A model generated the notes under the pieces. The model was not told the origin of the DNA, did not search any database, and was given only the letters and a program-made list of their open reading frames with translations. Shown piece by piece: positions 1-7,517 of a stretch of 46,272 nucleotides of DNA; within the stretch, counting starts at the first letter, position 1; each line of letters opens with the position of its first letter. Source of the stretch: Arcobacter sp. (GTDB taxonomy: Bacteria; Campylobacterota; Campylobacteria; Campylobacterales; Arcobacteraceae); NCBI GenBank assembly GCA_002685075.1, contig NYWO01000143.1, positions 1 to 46,272 on the forward strand, given 5' to 3'. Made by a program: the position numbers and the translations under genes.

Positions 1-327
1 GAGTTATTACACGCATGCGAACTTAATATTATTAAAGAAGCTAGTGTTGGTGTATCTTGGTTAGCAATTATCTCATCTACAGCACCTTTTATTGGTTTAT
101 TCGGTACAGTTGTAGGAATACTAGAATCTTTTGCAAAATTTTCAACACATTCCAAAGTTGCTTTTTCAATTATTGCTCCTGCAATCTCAGAAGCACTTAT
201 AGCTACAGCTGCAGGTATTTTTGTGGCAATTTTTGCATATACTTTTCACCAAATAATTGTAAGAAAAGTTTACGAATTAAATACTTATATTAAGGCTCAA
301 TCTCAAATATTAATTGCAAAGGGCTAA
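1..327 (+). CDS. tolQ: TolQ/ExbB-family proton channel, 3' end only
   Basis: The window opens inside this gene. Frame 1 is open from base 1 to a TAA at 325-327 and gives the last 108 residues. It shows the two C-terminal membrane segments of the MotA/TolQ/ExbB family: the first contains the hallmark TAPFIGLFGTVVGI and the second ISEALIATAAGIFVAIFAY. TolQ forms the inner-membrane proton channel with TolR and energises TolA to tether the outer membrane at division. The gene abuts tolR, with 3 bases between stop and start, and carries tolR's ribosome site in its last codons. ExbB is the alternative name, but tolB and pal downstream favour TolQ. A different-frame reading of 57-293 is a shadow of this gene. 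Confidence 0.93.
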   Translation, partial: ELLHACELNIIKEASVGVSWLAIISSTAPFIGLFGTVVGILESFAKFSTHSKVAFSIIAPAISEALIATAAGIFVAIFAYTFHQIIVRKVYELNTYIKAQSQILIAKG

Positions 328-330
328 TTT

Positions 331-720
331 GTGTATGATTTTAATCAAAAACCAGATTTAAATATAACCCCTTTAGTTGATGTTATGCTAGTTTTACTAG
401 CAATTTTAATGGTAACTGCACCTGTAATTAATTATGAAGAATCTATAAACCTTCCTCAAGGAAGCAAGTCAAAACAAGTTTCTGATTTTAAAAAAATAGA
501 TATTCAAATTGATAAAAATAGAGTAGTTATTATAAATAAAAAAAAATATGATATTGCAAATTTCCCTGATAGTTTTTTACTATTTGTAAATGGTAAAGAC
601 AAAAATACTCCTGTTCATATAAGAGCAGATAAATCACTAAAATATGATGATATTATTTTTGTTTTAAAATCAGTAAAAGAGTCCGGATTTTTTAAAGTTG
701 CACTTGTAACAGATGGTTAA
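331..720 (+). CDS. tolR: TolR/ExbD-family protein
   Basis: A 129-residue protein with a short cytoplasmic N-terminus, one membrane helix at about residues 15-35, and a periplasmic domain. The motif NITPLVDVMLVLLAILMVTAP is the family signature; its Asp (DVML) is the proton-pathway residue known in TolR and ExbD. The start is GTG at 331, preceded by AAAGGG at 318-323 inside the end of tolQ, which supports this unusual start codon. With TolQ it makes the motor that drives TolA. It lies between tolQ and tolA with spacings of 3 bases on each side, so the genes are surely co-transcribed. ExbD is the alternative family name; the Tol context decides. Confidence 0.93.
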   Translation: MYDFNQKPDLNITPLVDVMLVLLAILMVTAPVINYEESINLPQGSKSKQVSDFKKIDIQIDKNRVVIINKKKYDIANFPDSFLLFVNGKDKNTPVHIRADKSLKYDDIIFVLKSVKESGFFKVALVTDG

Positions 721-723
721 TTT

Positions 724-1461
724 ATGCAAAAAAATTCATCTTTTTTAATATCTGGTATATTATCTTTTTCTTTTTACATTCTTCTATGTTTTTTAGTTGT
801 TTACTACATTAGTTCACCTCCTGTAAAAAAATATACTACACAAACAAAAGTTACTGTTTTAGAACTTGACGTTATTGTTGAAAAAAGCGATAAAAAAAGA
901 ATAGAAAAAAAAGAAGATAAAAAAATAGAAAAGAAAGAAGAAGTTGTAGTTGAAAAAGCTGCTTCAAAAGCAGCAGAGAAAAAACCTGACTTAAAATCTC
1001 TATTTGCAAATGTAAGTACAAAATCAACAAATGTTGCTAAAAAAGAGGTAAATAAAGTTGTTAAATCAATTGATCCTAAAAGATATAAATCAAAATTTGA
1101 AAAACAAAAAAAATCCTCAAATGTAAAACTTGATAAATTACTTAATGATAAAAAAACAACTACGAATGTAAGAAGTTCAAGTAAGAGTAAAAGTAAAGAA
1201 AGTGATGAATATTTTTCAGAAGTTTCATCTATGCTTGATGTATGGATTCCACTTATTAGAGAAAATGGATTACAAGCTACTGTTCTTGTTATGATTGATG
1301 TTAATGGAAGATTTGATTATAGATTTAAAAAATATTCAGGAAATAATGACTTTGATATTTCTTTGAAAGCTTTTTTAGAAGAACAAAAAAGTATAATATA
1401 CCCTAAACCTAAAAAAAGAAAAAAAGTTCAAATTGACGTTGACTTTAAATCAAAAGGATAA
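724..1461 (+). CDS. tolA: TolA/TonB-like energy-transducing protein
   Basis: A 245-residue protein with one N-terminal membrane helix at about residues 8-29 and then a long Lys/Glu-rich periplasmic stretch to about residue 150. This is the low-complexity spacer expected of TolA or TonB. A small C-terminal domain (about residues 155-245, with MLDVWIPLIRENG and VLVMIDVNGRFDYRF) resembles the TonB/TolA C-terminal fold that spans to Pal and TolB. The N-terminal helix would dock on TolQR. Campylobacterota TolA proteins are short and poorly conserved, so the name rests mostly on position between tolR and tolB. No strong ribosome site is visible, and coupling to tolR (3-base gap) is likely. Confidence 0.85.
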   Translation: MQKNSSFLISGILSFSFYILLCFLVVYYISSPPVKKYTTQTKVTVLELDVIVEKSDKKRIEKKEDKKIEKKEEVVVEKAASKAAEKKPDLKSLFANVSTKSTNVAKKEVNKVVKSIDPKRYKSKFEKQKKSSNVKLDKLLNDKKTTTNVRSSSKSKSKESDEYFSEVSSMLDVWIPLIRENGLQATVLVMIDVNGRFDYRFKKYSGNNDFDISLKAFLEEQKSIIYPKPKKRKKVQIDVDFKSKG

Positions 1462-1463
1462 AT

Positions 1464-2735
1464 ATGAAAAAAATATTATTAATTACAATATTTCTAATAA
1501 GTTCAGTTTTTGCAGCAGTGGATGCAAAACTTGAAATTGTAAAAAAAGCAAATACATTACCAAAAATTCTTATTTCAGTTGCTAATGATACAGCTGAGAT
1601 TTCTACACTAAGTAAAATCAAAAATTTACTTTCAAAAGATTTAGAAATTAGTGGACATTTTGAAGTGTTAAATATTCAACATAATAAAAACTATATGGAG
1701 TTACCAGATCTAAATACATTAACAAATGAAAATGTTGATTTGTACTTAAATTTATCAGCTGTTAAAAACACTACAGGTGGATATAGCTTATTAACAAAAC
1801 TATATGATATAAATGCACAAGCTATGATTCTAGAGAAAAGTTTCACAACTTCAAGAGAGAACCGATACCCATTTTTAGCTCATAGAACAGCTATATCTAT
1901 TAATGATTATTTTAAAGCACCAAGTATTAAGTGGATGGACAAGTTTGTTATTTATTCAGTTTATAAAGAAGCTGGCAAAGCTGATATTATGATTGGTGAT
2001 TATACTTTAACGTATAAAAAAACGATTATATCAGGTGGTTTAAACATTTTCCCAAAATGGGCAGGAAAAGATCAAAAAAGTATTTATTACACATCATATA
2101 ACTATGATAAACCTACACTTGTGAAACTAAATATTTTTACAAGTAGTAAAAAAGTTATTATGAGTTCTGATGGAATGATAGCTTGTTCTGATGTAAGTGA
2201 TGATGGCTCAAAAATATTAATTACAGCATCACCTTCTGGACAACCTGATATTTATTCATATGATACTCAAACTGCAAAGAAAACAAGAGTTACAACATAT
2301 AGTGGTATTGATGTTAGTGGACAGTTTATTGAAGATGATAGTAGAATAGTATTTGTTTCAGATAGATTAGGAAGTCCAAATATTTTTGCAAAAAGTATAA
2401 ATTCAAGAGGTGTTGAAAAACTAGTTTATCATAGTAGAAATAACTCTTCAGCAACTTCATATAAAGATAACATTGTTTATACAAGTAAAGATAATAACAA
2501 TGAATTAGGTGAAAAATCTTTCAATCTTTATCTAATGTCTACTAAATCAGATGATTTAAAAAGATTGACATCAAATGGAATAAATCAATTTCCAAAGTTT
2601 TCTCCTGATGGAGAATCTCTTTTATTTATTAAAACATTTAAGGGGCTTAGTTCAATTGGAATAATCAGATTAAACTTTAATAAATCGTATTTATTCCCAT
2701 CTAATAATGGCAGAATTCAGTCAATTGATTGGTAA
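1464..2735 (+). CDS. tolB: Tol-Pal system periplasmic beta-propeller TolB
   Basis: A 423-residue protein with a cleavable signal peptide (about residues 1-18, ending SSVFA) and an N-terminal alpha/beta domain (about 20-160). A C-terminal WD40-like six-bladed propeller follows, with repeats such as DVSDDGSKILITASPSGQPDIY, GQFIEDDSRIVFVSDRLGSPNIF and FPKFSPDGESLLFI. The length matches TolB (about 430 residues). It acts in the periplasm, binding Pal and the TolA C-terminus. The ribosome site AAAGGA lies just before the ATG, and the gene starts 2 bases after tolA's stop. I see nothing aberrant. Confidence 0.95.
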   Translation: MKKILLITIFLISSVFAAVDAKLEIVKKANTLPKILISVANDTAEISTLSKIKNLLSKDLEISGHFEVLNIQHNKNYMELPDLNTLTNENVDLYLNLSAVKNTTGGYSLLTKLYDINAQAMILEKSFTTSRENRYPFLAHRTAISINDYFKAPSIKWMDKFVIYSVYKEAGKADIMIGDYTLTYKKTIISGGLNIFPKWAGKDQKSIYYTSYNYDKPTLVKLNIFTSSKKVIMSSDGMIACSDVSDDGSKILITASPSGQPDIYSYDTQTAKKTRVTTYSGIDVSGQFIEDDSRIVFVSDRLGSPNIFAKSINSRGVEKLVYHSRNNSSATSYKDNIVYTSKDNNNELGEKSFNLYLMSTKSDDLKRLTSNGINQFPKFSPDGESLLFIKTFKGLSSIGIIRLNFNKSYLFPSNNGRIQSIDW

Positions 2736-2787
2736 TTAAGTTATGATTTTGTAAAATAAATACAATTTTTAATTTAAGGATAAATTT

Positions 2788-3354
2788 ATGAAAAAATTTA
2801 CTATTTACTCTTTACTAGTTGCATCTGTTTTATTTACAGCAGGTTGTAGTGAAAAAAATGTTGACATGACAGTTGACAATACTCCAAAACAAGTTGTTGA
2901 TAATTCAGAATCTGCTTTAAACACGATTCCTGAAACAACAATCAATGAAATTACTGATGGTTCTTTCACAATGGGTGGAGAAGCTGATAATGGTGTTTAC
3001 TATATCATTAACGGTAAAAAAGTATTAATTGAAAATGTATACTTTGGATTTGATAAGTATGACTTAACAACATCTATGAAAGATGTAGTAATGAATAATG
3101 CTAATAAACTATCAGCAGTTAATACAGCGTCTACTATCAAAGTTACAGGTAACACTGATGAATGGGGAACTGATGAATATAACTATGCTTTAGGTTTAAA
3201 AAGAGCAAAAGTTGTAAAAGATGTTTTAATCAACAATGGTGTAAATGCTAACGTTACTTTAGTTACATTAGGTGAAAGTAATCCAGCTTGTACTGAAAAA
3301 ACTTCTGCTTGTTGGCAAAAGAATAGAAGAGTAGAGCACGCTCTTACTAAATAA
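2788..3354 (+). CDS. pal: Peptidoglycan-associated lipoprotein Pal
   Basis: A 188-residue lipoprotein. The signal peptide ends in a lipobox LFTAGC with the acylated Cys at residue 20, followed by a linker and an OmpA-type peptidoglycan-binding domain (about residues 75-188). Visible family motifs include VYFGFDKYDLT and a GNTDEWGTDEYNYALGLKRA segment, which corresponds to the GHTDxRGTxEYNxxLGxRRA box that binds diaminopimelate. Two Cys near the C-terminus (ACTEKTSAC) could pair. It anchors the outer membrane to peptidoglycan and partners TolB. The start has a clear AAGGA site. A 52-base gap separates it from tolB. Confidence 0.96.
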   Translation: MKKFTIYSLLVASVLFTAGCSEKNVDMTVDNTPKQVVDNSESALNTIPETTINEITDGSFTMGGEADNGVYYIINGKKVLIENVYFGFDKYDLTTSMKDVVMNNANKLSAVNTASTIKVTGNTDEWGTDEYNYALGLKRAKVVKDVLINNGVNANVTLVTLGESNPACTEKTSACWQKNRRVEHALTK

Positions 3355-3358
3355 TTCT

Positions 3359-4354
3359 ATGAATAAATATATTTTATCTTTTTTAATTACAAGCACTATA
3401 GCTGTAGCCCAAGAGGTTTCAGTTTTTGGTGCGGGTGATTTAAATGCTAAAAATCCATACGGATTAAACTCTTCTGAAAAATATATTCTTAAGAATCAAA
3501 AAAAATTAAACACACTTACTTCAAAAGTAAGTGATGTTAAATTACTAATTGATTCTTTAAACAAAAGAATAGAAGGTCTTGAATCAATTTATGAAGGTGA
3601 TTCTTCAAAATTAAATTCTACAGTTTTAAAAATGAATGAAATCATGGAAAAAGTTGAATTGTCTTCTGATATGGCTACTAAAAATAGTACTGATACAGAA
3701 GAAATTAAAAACGTTTCAGAACAACTTTTAAATATGAAAGAAGAGACAGATAAAGAAGTTAAAAAAAGTATTTCTACTTTAAAACATGCAGTTTCAAAAC
3801 TATCTAAATTAGTTAATAAAATCAATTCTCAATATATTTCAGAAAATGAATTAAAAACTAATATGAATCAGTTTGTAACAAGAGCAGAATTTGAAGCATT
3901 GAAAAAAGCTGTTGGAGTTAAATCAACTTCAACTTCGGAAACTTCAACTTCTTCAATAAGCGTGGAAAAAAAATCTAAAGGAATTGATCTTTCTAATAAA
4001 CCTGCACTATCAGCAAGTGCAAAAGAAGATTATAAAAAGAGATTTTTTACAAAAGCAATTCCAAAGTTTGAAGCGCTTGTAGAAGCAAACTATAAACCAG
4101 CTGAGGGTAATTATTACCTAGCTGAAATGTGGTATGTAAGAAAGAAATATGATCTTGCAATAAATCATTTTAAAAAATCTGCTATTCTTTATGATAAAGC
4201 AGCTTATATGCCTACATTATTATTGCACAGTGCTATCTCGTTTGAAAAGATAAAAGATAAAGAAAATGCTAGAAGCTTTTACAGTACTTTAATAGATCTT
4301 TATCCAGATTCATCTGAGTCTAAAGTAGCAAAGAAAAACTTATCAAAATTATAA
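3359..4354 (+). CDS. cpoB: Tol-Pal system TPR protein CpoB/YbgF
   Basis: A 331-residue secreted protein with a signal peptide at about residues 1-17 (cleavage near AVAQ), then a long probable coiled coil (about 40-185) rich in Leu heptads, Lys and Glu. A Ser/Thr-rich hinge follows at about 190-205. The C-terminal TPR domain (about 220-331) contains YYLAEMWYVRKKYDLAINHF and ends with SSESKVAKKNLSKL, matching the YbgF C-terminal TPR region. In E. coli, CpoB links Tol function to peptidoglycan synthesis at division. It starts 4 bases after pal's stop with little ribosome site, suggesting translational coupling. An antisense open frame at 3589-3825 is a shadow. Confidence 0.88.
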   Translation: MNKYILSFLITSTIAVAQEVSVFGAGDLNAKNPYGLNSSEKYILKNQKKLNTLTSKVSDVKLLIDSLNKRIEGLESIYEGDSSKLNSTVLKMNEIMEKVELSSDMATKNSTDTEEIKNVSEQLLNMKEETDKEVKKSISTLKHAVSKLSKLVNKINSQYISENELKTNMNQFVTRAEFEALKKAVGVKSTSTSETSTSSISVEKKSKGIDLSNKPALSASAKEDYKKRFFTKAIPKFEALVEANYKPAEGNYYLAEMWYVRKKYDLAINHFKKSAILYDKAAYMPTLLLHSAISFEKIKDKENARSFYSTLIDLYPDSSESKVAKKNLSKL

Positions 4355-4376
4355 AAAATTATAAAAAGGAACATTT

Positions 4377-4913
4377 ATGTCAAATAAAGTTATAGGTATA
4401 GAATATAATCTTAAAGATGCTAAAACTGGTGATCAGTTAGACACTAATTTAGGTCAAGCACCTTTAGAATTTATTACAGGAAAAGGTCAAATTATTCCAG
4501 GTTTAGAAGCAAAAGTTGAAACAATGGCTGCAAATGAATCTGCAGATGTTTTAGTTGAACCAAAAGATGGATACGGTGAGTACAATGAAGAAGCTGTTCA
4601 AACATTACCAAAAGAGCAATTTGCTGGTATTGAATTAGCTGAAGGTATGTCATTATATGGAACTGGTGAGCAAGGTGAAACTGTTCAAGTTTTAGTTAAA
4701 TCATTTAATGACGAAGAAGTTACTATTGATTATAACCACCCAATGGCTGGTAAAACTTTAATGTTCTCTGTAACAATTTTATCTTTAAGAGATGCTAGTG
4801 AAGAAGAAGTTCAAACTGGTGTTGTTGGTGGAATGGCTGCAATGAGTAGCGGATGTTGTGGTGGAGGTTCTTCTGAATCTGCACCTCAGTCTGGTGGATG
4901 TGGTTGTAATTAG
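4377..4913 (+). CDS. slyD: FKBP-type peptidyl-prolyl isomerase, SlyD-like
   Basis: A 178-residue protein in the SlyD layout: a split FKBP domain (residues 1-70 and about 120-140) with an insert-in-flap chaperone domain between (about 70-120). The C-terminal tail is rich in Gly and Cys (SGCCGGG and GGCGCN). Diagnostic stretches are FITGKGQIIPGLE and the PKDGYGEY turn. It catalyses cis/trans proline isomerisation and acts as a cytoplasmic chaperone; tails of this type bind Ni2+ and other metals in SlyD. Here the tail is Cys-based with no His run, so metal choice is uncertain. It follows cpoB by 22 bases with a good AAAAAGGA site and is the last gene before a terminator. Confidence 0.92.
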   Translation: MSNKVIGIEYNLKDAKTGDQLDTNLGQAPLEFITGKGQIIPGLEAKVETMAANESADVLVEPKDGYGEYNEEAVQTLPKEQFAGIELAEGMSLYGTGEQGETVQVLVKSFNDEEVTIDYNHPMAGKTLMFSVTILSLRDASEEEVQTGVVGGMAAMSSGCCGGGSSESAPQSGGCGCN

Positions 4914-4965
4914 TAGTTGCTAGGTTAGCAAAATGTTTAGATAAACATAAGATATATATTACAAC

Positions 4966-5007
4966 TTTGCCCGAGTGTATTTCTACACTTGGGCAAAACT
5001 ATTTTTT
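4966..5007 (+). terminator. Rho-independent terminator after slyD
   Basis: A 14-bp stem, TTTGCCCGAGTGTA (4966-4979) with TACACTTGGGCAAA (4984-4997), has one G-T wobble and a 4-base loop, and is followed by a T run at 5002-5007. It closes the tol-pal-slyD transcription unit. The rest of the 170-base gap before fabD (5008-5083) is AT-rich leader that probably holds the fabD promoter, but I cannot place one with confidence. Confidence 0.88.
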
Positions 5008-5083
5008 AGGGTTATGAACTTTAACTTTAACAAATAGTTTTGAAATAAACTACAGATTTAAAAATTTAATTATACGAGGTATT

Positions 5084-6016
5084 ATGATGAAAAAAGTTGC
5101 TTTTATTTTTCCAGGACAAGGTTCTCAAACTGTTGGAATGGGAAAAGATTTTTTTGAAAATAGTGATATTGCAAAAGAAATGATTTCAAAAGCTAGTGAG
5201 CGTTTAGGAATTAATTTTGAAGAATTACTATTTACAGAAAATGACAACTTAGGTAAAACTGAATTTACACAACCTGCAATTTTATTAGTAAGTTCAATTG
5301 CAAATGCAATTTTTAAAGAAAAGTTTGATATTGAACCTGCATTTGTTTTAGGACATTCATTAGGTGAGTTTTCAGCATTAGTAGCTGCTGGAGCACTTGA
5401 TTATTTAGATGCAGTTGAATTAGTACATAGACGTGGTTTATTTATGCTTGATGCATGCTCAAATGGTGGTGCTGGGATGATGGCACTTGTTGGAATGGAT
5501 GATAAAGCTGTAGAAAATATTTGTGAAGAGCAAAGAAATGCAGGAAAACAAGTATGGCCAGCAAATTATAATATGGATGGACAACTTGTACTTGCAGGTA
5601 TTAAAGCTGATTTAGAATCATTAGTTGATACATTTAAAGAAGCAGGAGCAAAAAGAGCTATTGTTTTAGACATGTCTGTAGCTTCTCATTGTGAATTGTT
5701 AACAGCTGCGGTTGAGAACTTAAAGCCATATTTAGAAGAGTACTTAAAAGATGAATTCTCTCCTGTTATTTCAAATGTAACTGCAGAAGCTTACTCAACA
5801 AAAGATGAAGCAATTGATTTATTATCATCTCAGCTTACATCACCTGTAAAATATAAGCAATCAATATTAGCAAATACAAAAGTAGATGCATTTATTGAAT
5901 TTGGAAATGGAATAGTATTAAAAGGTTTAAACAGAAAAATTTGTAAACAAGTGCCTACATTAAATGTAAGTGATTTTGCATCATTAGAAAAAACAATTGA
6001 GGCATTAAATGACTAA
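5084..6016 (+). CDS. fabD: Malonyl-CoA:ACP transacylase
   Basis: A 310-residue enzyme that loads malonyl groups onto acyl carrier protein for fatty acid synthesis. It shows the FabD motifs IFPGQGSQ at residues 8-15 and the nucleophile elbow GHSLGE with the active Ser at residue 92. A VHRRGLFM segment with the carboxylate-binding Arg follows, and the catalytic His lies in SVASHCELL near residue 202. The length matches the family. Two ATGs occur in tandem (5084 and 5087); the GAGG at 5076-5079 sits better before the second, so the true start may be 5087. The mtnN start lies inside its last codons. Confidence 0.96.
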   Translation: MMKKVAFIFPGQGSQTVGMGKDFFENSDIAKEMISKASERLGINFEELLFTENDNLGKTEFTQPAILLVSSIANAIFKEKFDIEPAFVLGHSLGEFSALVAAGALDYLDAVELVHRRGLFMLDACSNGGAGMMALVGMDDKAVENICEEQRNAGKQVWPANYNMDGQLVLAGIKADLESLVDTFKEAGAKRAIVLDMSVASHCELLTAAVENLKPYLEEYLKDEFSPVISNVTAEAYSTKDEAIDLLSSQLTSPVKYKQSILANTKVDAFIEFGNGIVLKGLNRKICKQVPTLNVSDFASLEKTIEALND

Positions 6017-6704
6017 ATTAGCAATTATGGGAGCAATGGAAGAGGAAATAGAACCTCTTTTAGCTCACTTTAAAAACGTAAATGTAGTGGAATTTGCAAA
6101 TAATAAATATTATGAAGTAAATCATAATGGTTTAGATATTGTAATTGCATATTCAAAAATAGGAAAAGTTTTTGCTAGTTTAACAGCTACAACTATGATT
6201 GAGAAGTTTGGATGTGATACATTACTTTTTTCAGGTGTTGCAGGTGCTATTAATCCTGATCTTAAAATTGGTGATTTAATTATAGCTGATAAATTATGTC
6301 AACATGACTTAGATATTACTGCTTTTGGACATCCAAATGGTTTTGTTCCAGGTGGAAGTGTTTTTGTAGAAACTTCAAAAAATTTAAGAGATATCGCAGT
6401 TGAAGTAGCAAATGAAAATAATCTTAAAGTAATAGAAGGAACAATTGCAACAGGTGATCAGTTTGTTCATTCAACTGAACGTAAAGATTTTATAGAATCG
6501 ACTTTTAAAGCTGATGCCTTAGAAATGGAAGGTGCTAGTGTTGCAGTTGTATGTGACGCTTTAGATGTGCCATTTTTTGTATTACGTGCTATTTCTGATA
6601 GTGCTGATATGGATGCAGGTTTTGATTTTGATGAGTTCTTAAAATCAAGTGCAGTTAATTCTGCAAACTACTTAATCAAAATAGTAGAAAAACTAAATAA
6701 ATAA
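6009..6704 (+). CDS. mtnN: 5'-methylthioadenosine/S-adenosylhomocysteine nucleosidase
   Basis: A 231-residue enzyme that hydrolyses MTA and SAH (in Campylobacterota also aminodeoxyfutalosine in menaquinone synthesis) to adenine and a thiosugar. Motifs seen are MGAMEEEIEPL with the catalytic Glu near residue 12, FSGVAGAINPDLKIGDLI, the substrate-binding ALEMEGASVAVVC, and RAISDSADMDA with the catalytic Asp. It overlaps fabD by 8 bases, so the two are translationally coupled. The pairing does not follow from shared metabolism and is probably simple operon packing. The dual aminodeoxyfutalosine role is family knowledge, not visible in the sequence. Confidence 0.95.
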   Translation: MTKLAIMGAMEEEIEPLLAHFKNVNVVEFANNKYYEVNHNGLDIVIAYSKIGKVFASLTATTMIEKFGCDTLLFSGVAGAINPDLKIGDLIIADKLCQHDLDITAFGHPNGFVPGGSVFVETSKNLRDIAVEVANENNLKVIEGTIATGDQFVHSTERKDFIESTFKADALEMEGASVAVVCDALDVPFFVLRAISDSADMDAGFDFDEFLKSSAVNSANYLIKIVEKLNK

Positions 6705-6716
6705 AATATTTATTTA
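6694..6716. terminator. AT-only inverted repeat between convergent genes
   Basis: A perfect 10-bp inverted repeat, TAAATAAATA (6694-6703) and TATTTATTTA (6707-6716), with a 3-base loop, spans the stop codons of the convergent mtnN and response-regulator genes. It contains no G or C, so it would be a weak hairpin. It might serve as a shared terminator, or it may be chance in AT-rich DNA. Confidence 0.3.
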
Positions 6717-7406
6717 AGTACTTATAATGCCATAACCAATTCCAAAAGAGTTTGTTATGGTATCTTTTCCAATCTTTTTTGATAACCTATTTAAAAGAGA
6801 TTTTAAAGCAGACTCAGATACTTCTTTATTTCCCCAAATAACTCTTTTTATTTCTTCAACTGATACTATTTTATCTTTATTAGCAAGAAGTAACTCAATA
6901 AATCTAGTTTCTGTTTTTGTTAAAACTTCTTTATTACTATTATTAATAATAGTTTTTTCTATATAATTGTATTTTATATTATTTTTAATACTAGTATTTA
7001 TATCCCCACTATTTAAAATTATTTTTGCTATTTGGTTAAGTGAAAAAATTAATTTATTTATATCAATAGGTTTAAGTAAATAATCTACAAGATTAAGTTT
7101 AACAGCTTCTATTAAATTACTCACTTCTTTATTTTTTGTTATTACTAAAATAGGAATAGTTTTATTTTTTTTTCTTATTTTTTTTATAAGTTCAATACCA
7201 TTTGAATCATCTAAATTTACATCTACAAGTAGTACACTTGGGAATATTTTATTATATATTGAAAGAGCATCTTTTTCATTGTTTGAATATATGATTTTTT
7301 GAAAAAATATTTCTAATATATTATTTATTTTTTTGTAATCTTCTTCTTTATTTGTAACATATAATATAGTGAGTTTTTTTAATAATTTTTTTAAACTTAA
7401 ATTCAT
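6714..7406 (-). CDS. Orphan OmpR/PhoB-like response regulator with degenerate receiver
   Basis: A 230-residue two-domain regulator. The receiver (about residues 10-125) keeps the phospho-acceptor Asp62 (SVLLVDVNLDDSNG), the switch Thr90 (ILVITKN) and the Lys112-Pro pair (LLKPID). Where relatives have an acidic pair (ILYVEDE) it has ILYVTNK, so Mg2+ binding may be impaired. A winged-helix DNA-binding domain (about 150-230) follows, with LTKTETRFIELLLANKDKIVSVEEIKRVIWG and a GIGYGI wing. No histidine kinase is adjacent. It is divergent from the giant adhesin, 111 bases away, and is a natural candidate for its regulator (inference). No ribosome site is visible before the ATG. A TATAAT on this strand ends only 5 bases upstream, which would give a very short or leaderless message. 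Confidence 0.85.
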   Translation of the reverse strand: MNLSLKKLLKKLTILYVTNKEEDYKKINNILEIFFQKIIYSNNEKDALSIYNKIFPSVLLVDVNLDDSNGIELIKKIRKKNKTIPILVITKNKEVSNLIEAVKLNLVDYLLKPIDINKLIFSLNQIAKIILNSGDINTSIKNNIKYNYIEKTIINNSNKEVLTKTETRFIELLLANKDKIVSVEEIKRVIWGNKEVSESALKSLLNRLSKKIGKDTITNSFGIGYGIIST

Positions 7407-7517
7407 ATTTAATTATATCATATAATATTATTAAAAGAAAAAAAAGAAACTATTTTGTAACCATTTTTGAGATAATATTTAATAATAAAATACAAACTAA
7501 ACACCAAGGATTATAGA
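7407..7517. promoter_or_regulatory. Divergent promoter region: response regulator / giant adhesin
   Basis: The 111-base gap between the start codons of the response regulator (-) and the adhesin (+) must hold both promoters. It is extremely AT-rich with several -10-like hexamers: TATAAT on the minus strand at 7417-7412, TATAAT on the plus strand at 7421-7426, and TAAAAT on the plus strand at 7486-7491. The adhesin has a clear AAGGA ribosome site at 7506-7510, 7 bases before its ATG. I could not pick a single promoter or an operator repeat. Confidence 0.5.

Noticed and set aside
57-293. A 78-residue open frame rich in Cys, Tyr and Phe
   Set aside because: It is a frame shadow: the real reading is frame 1, which gives the TolQ C-terminus ending at 327.
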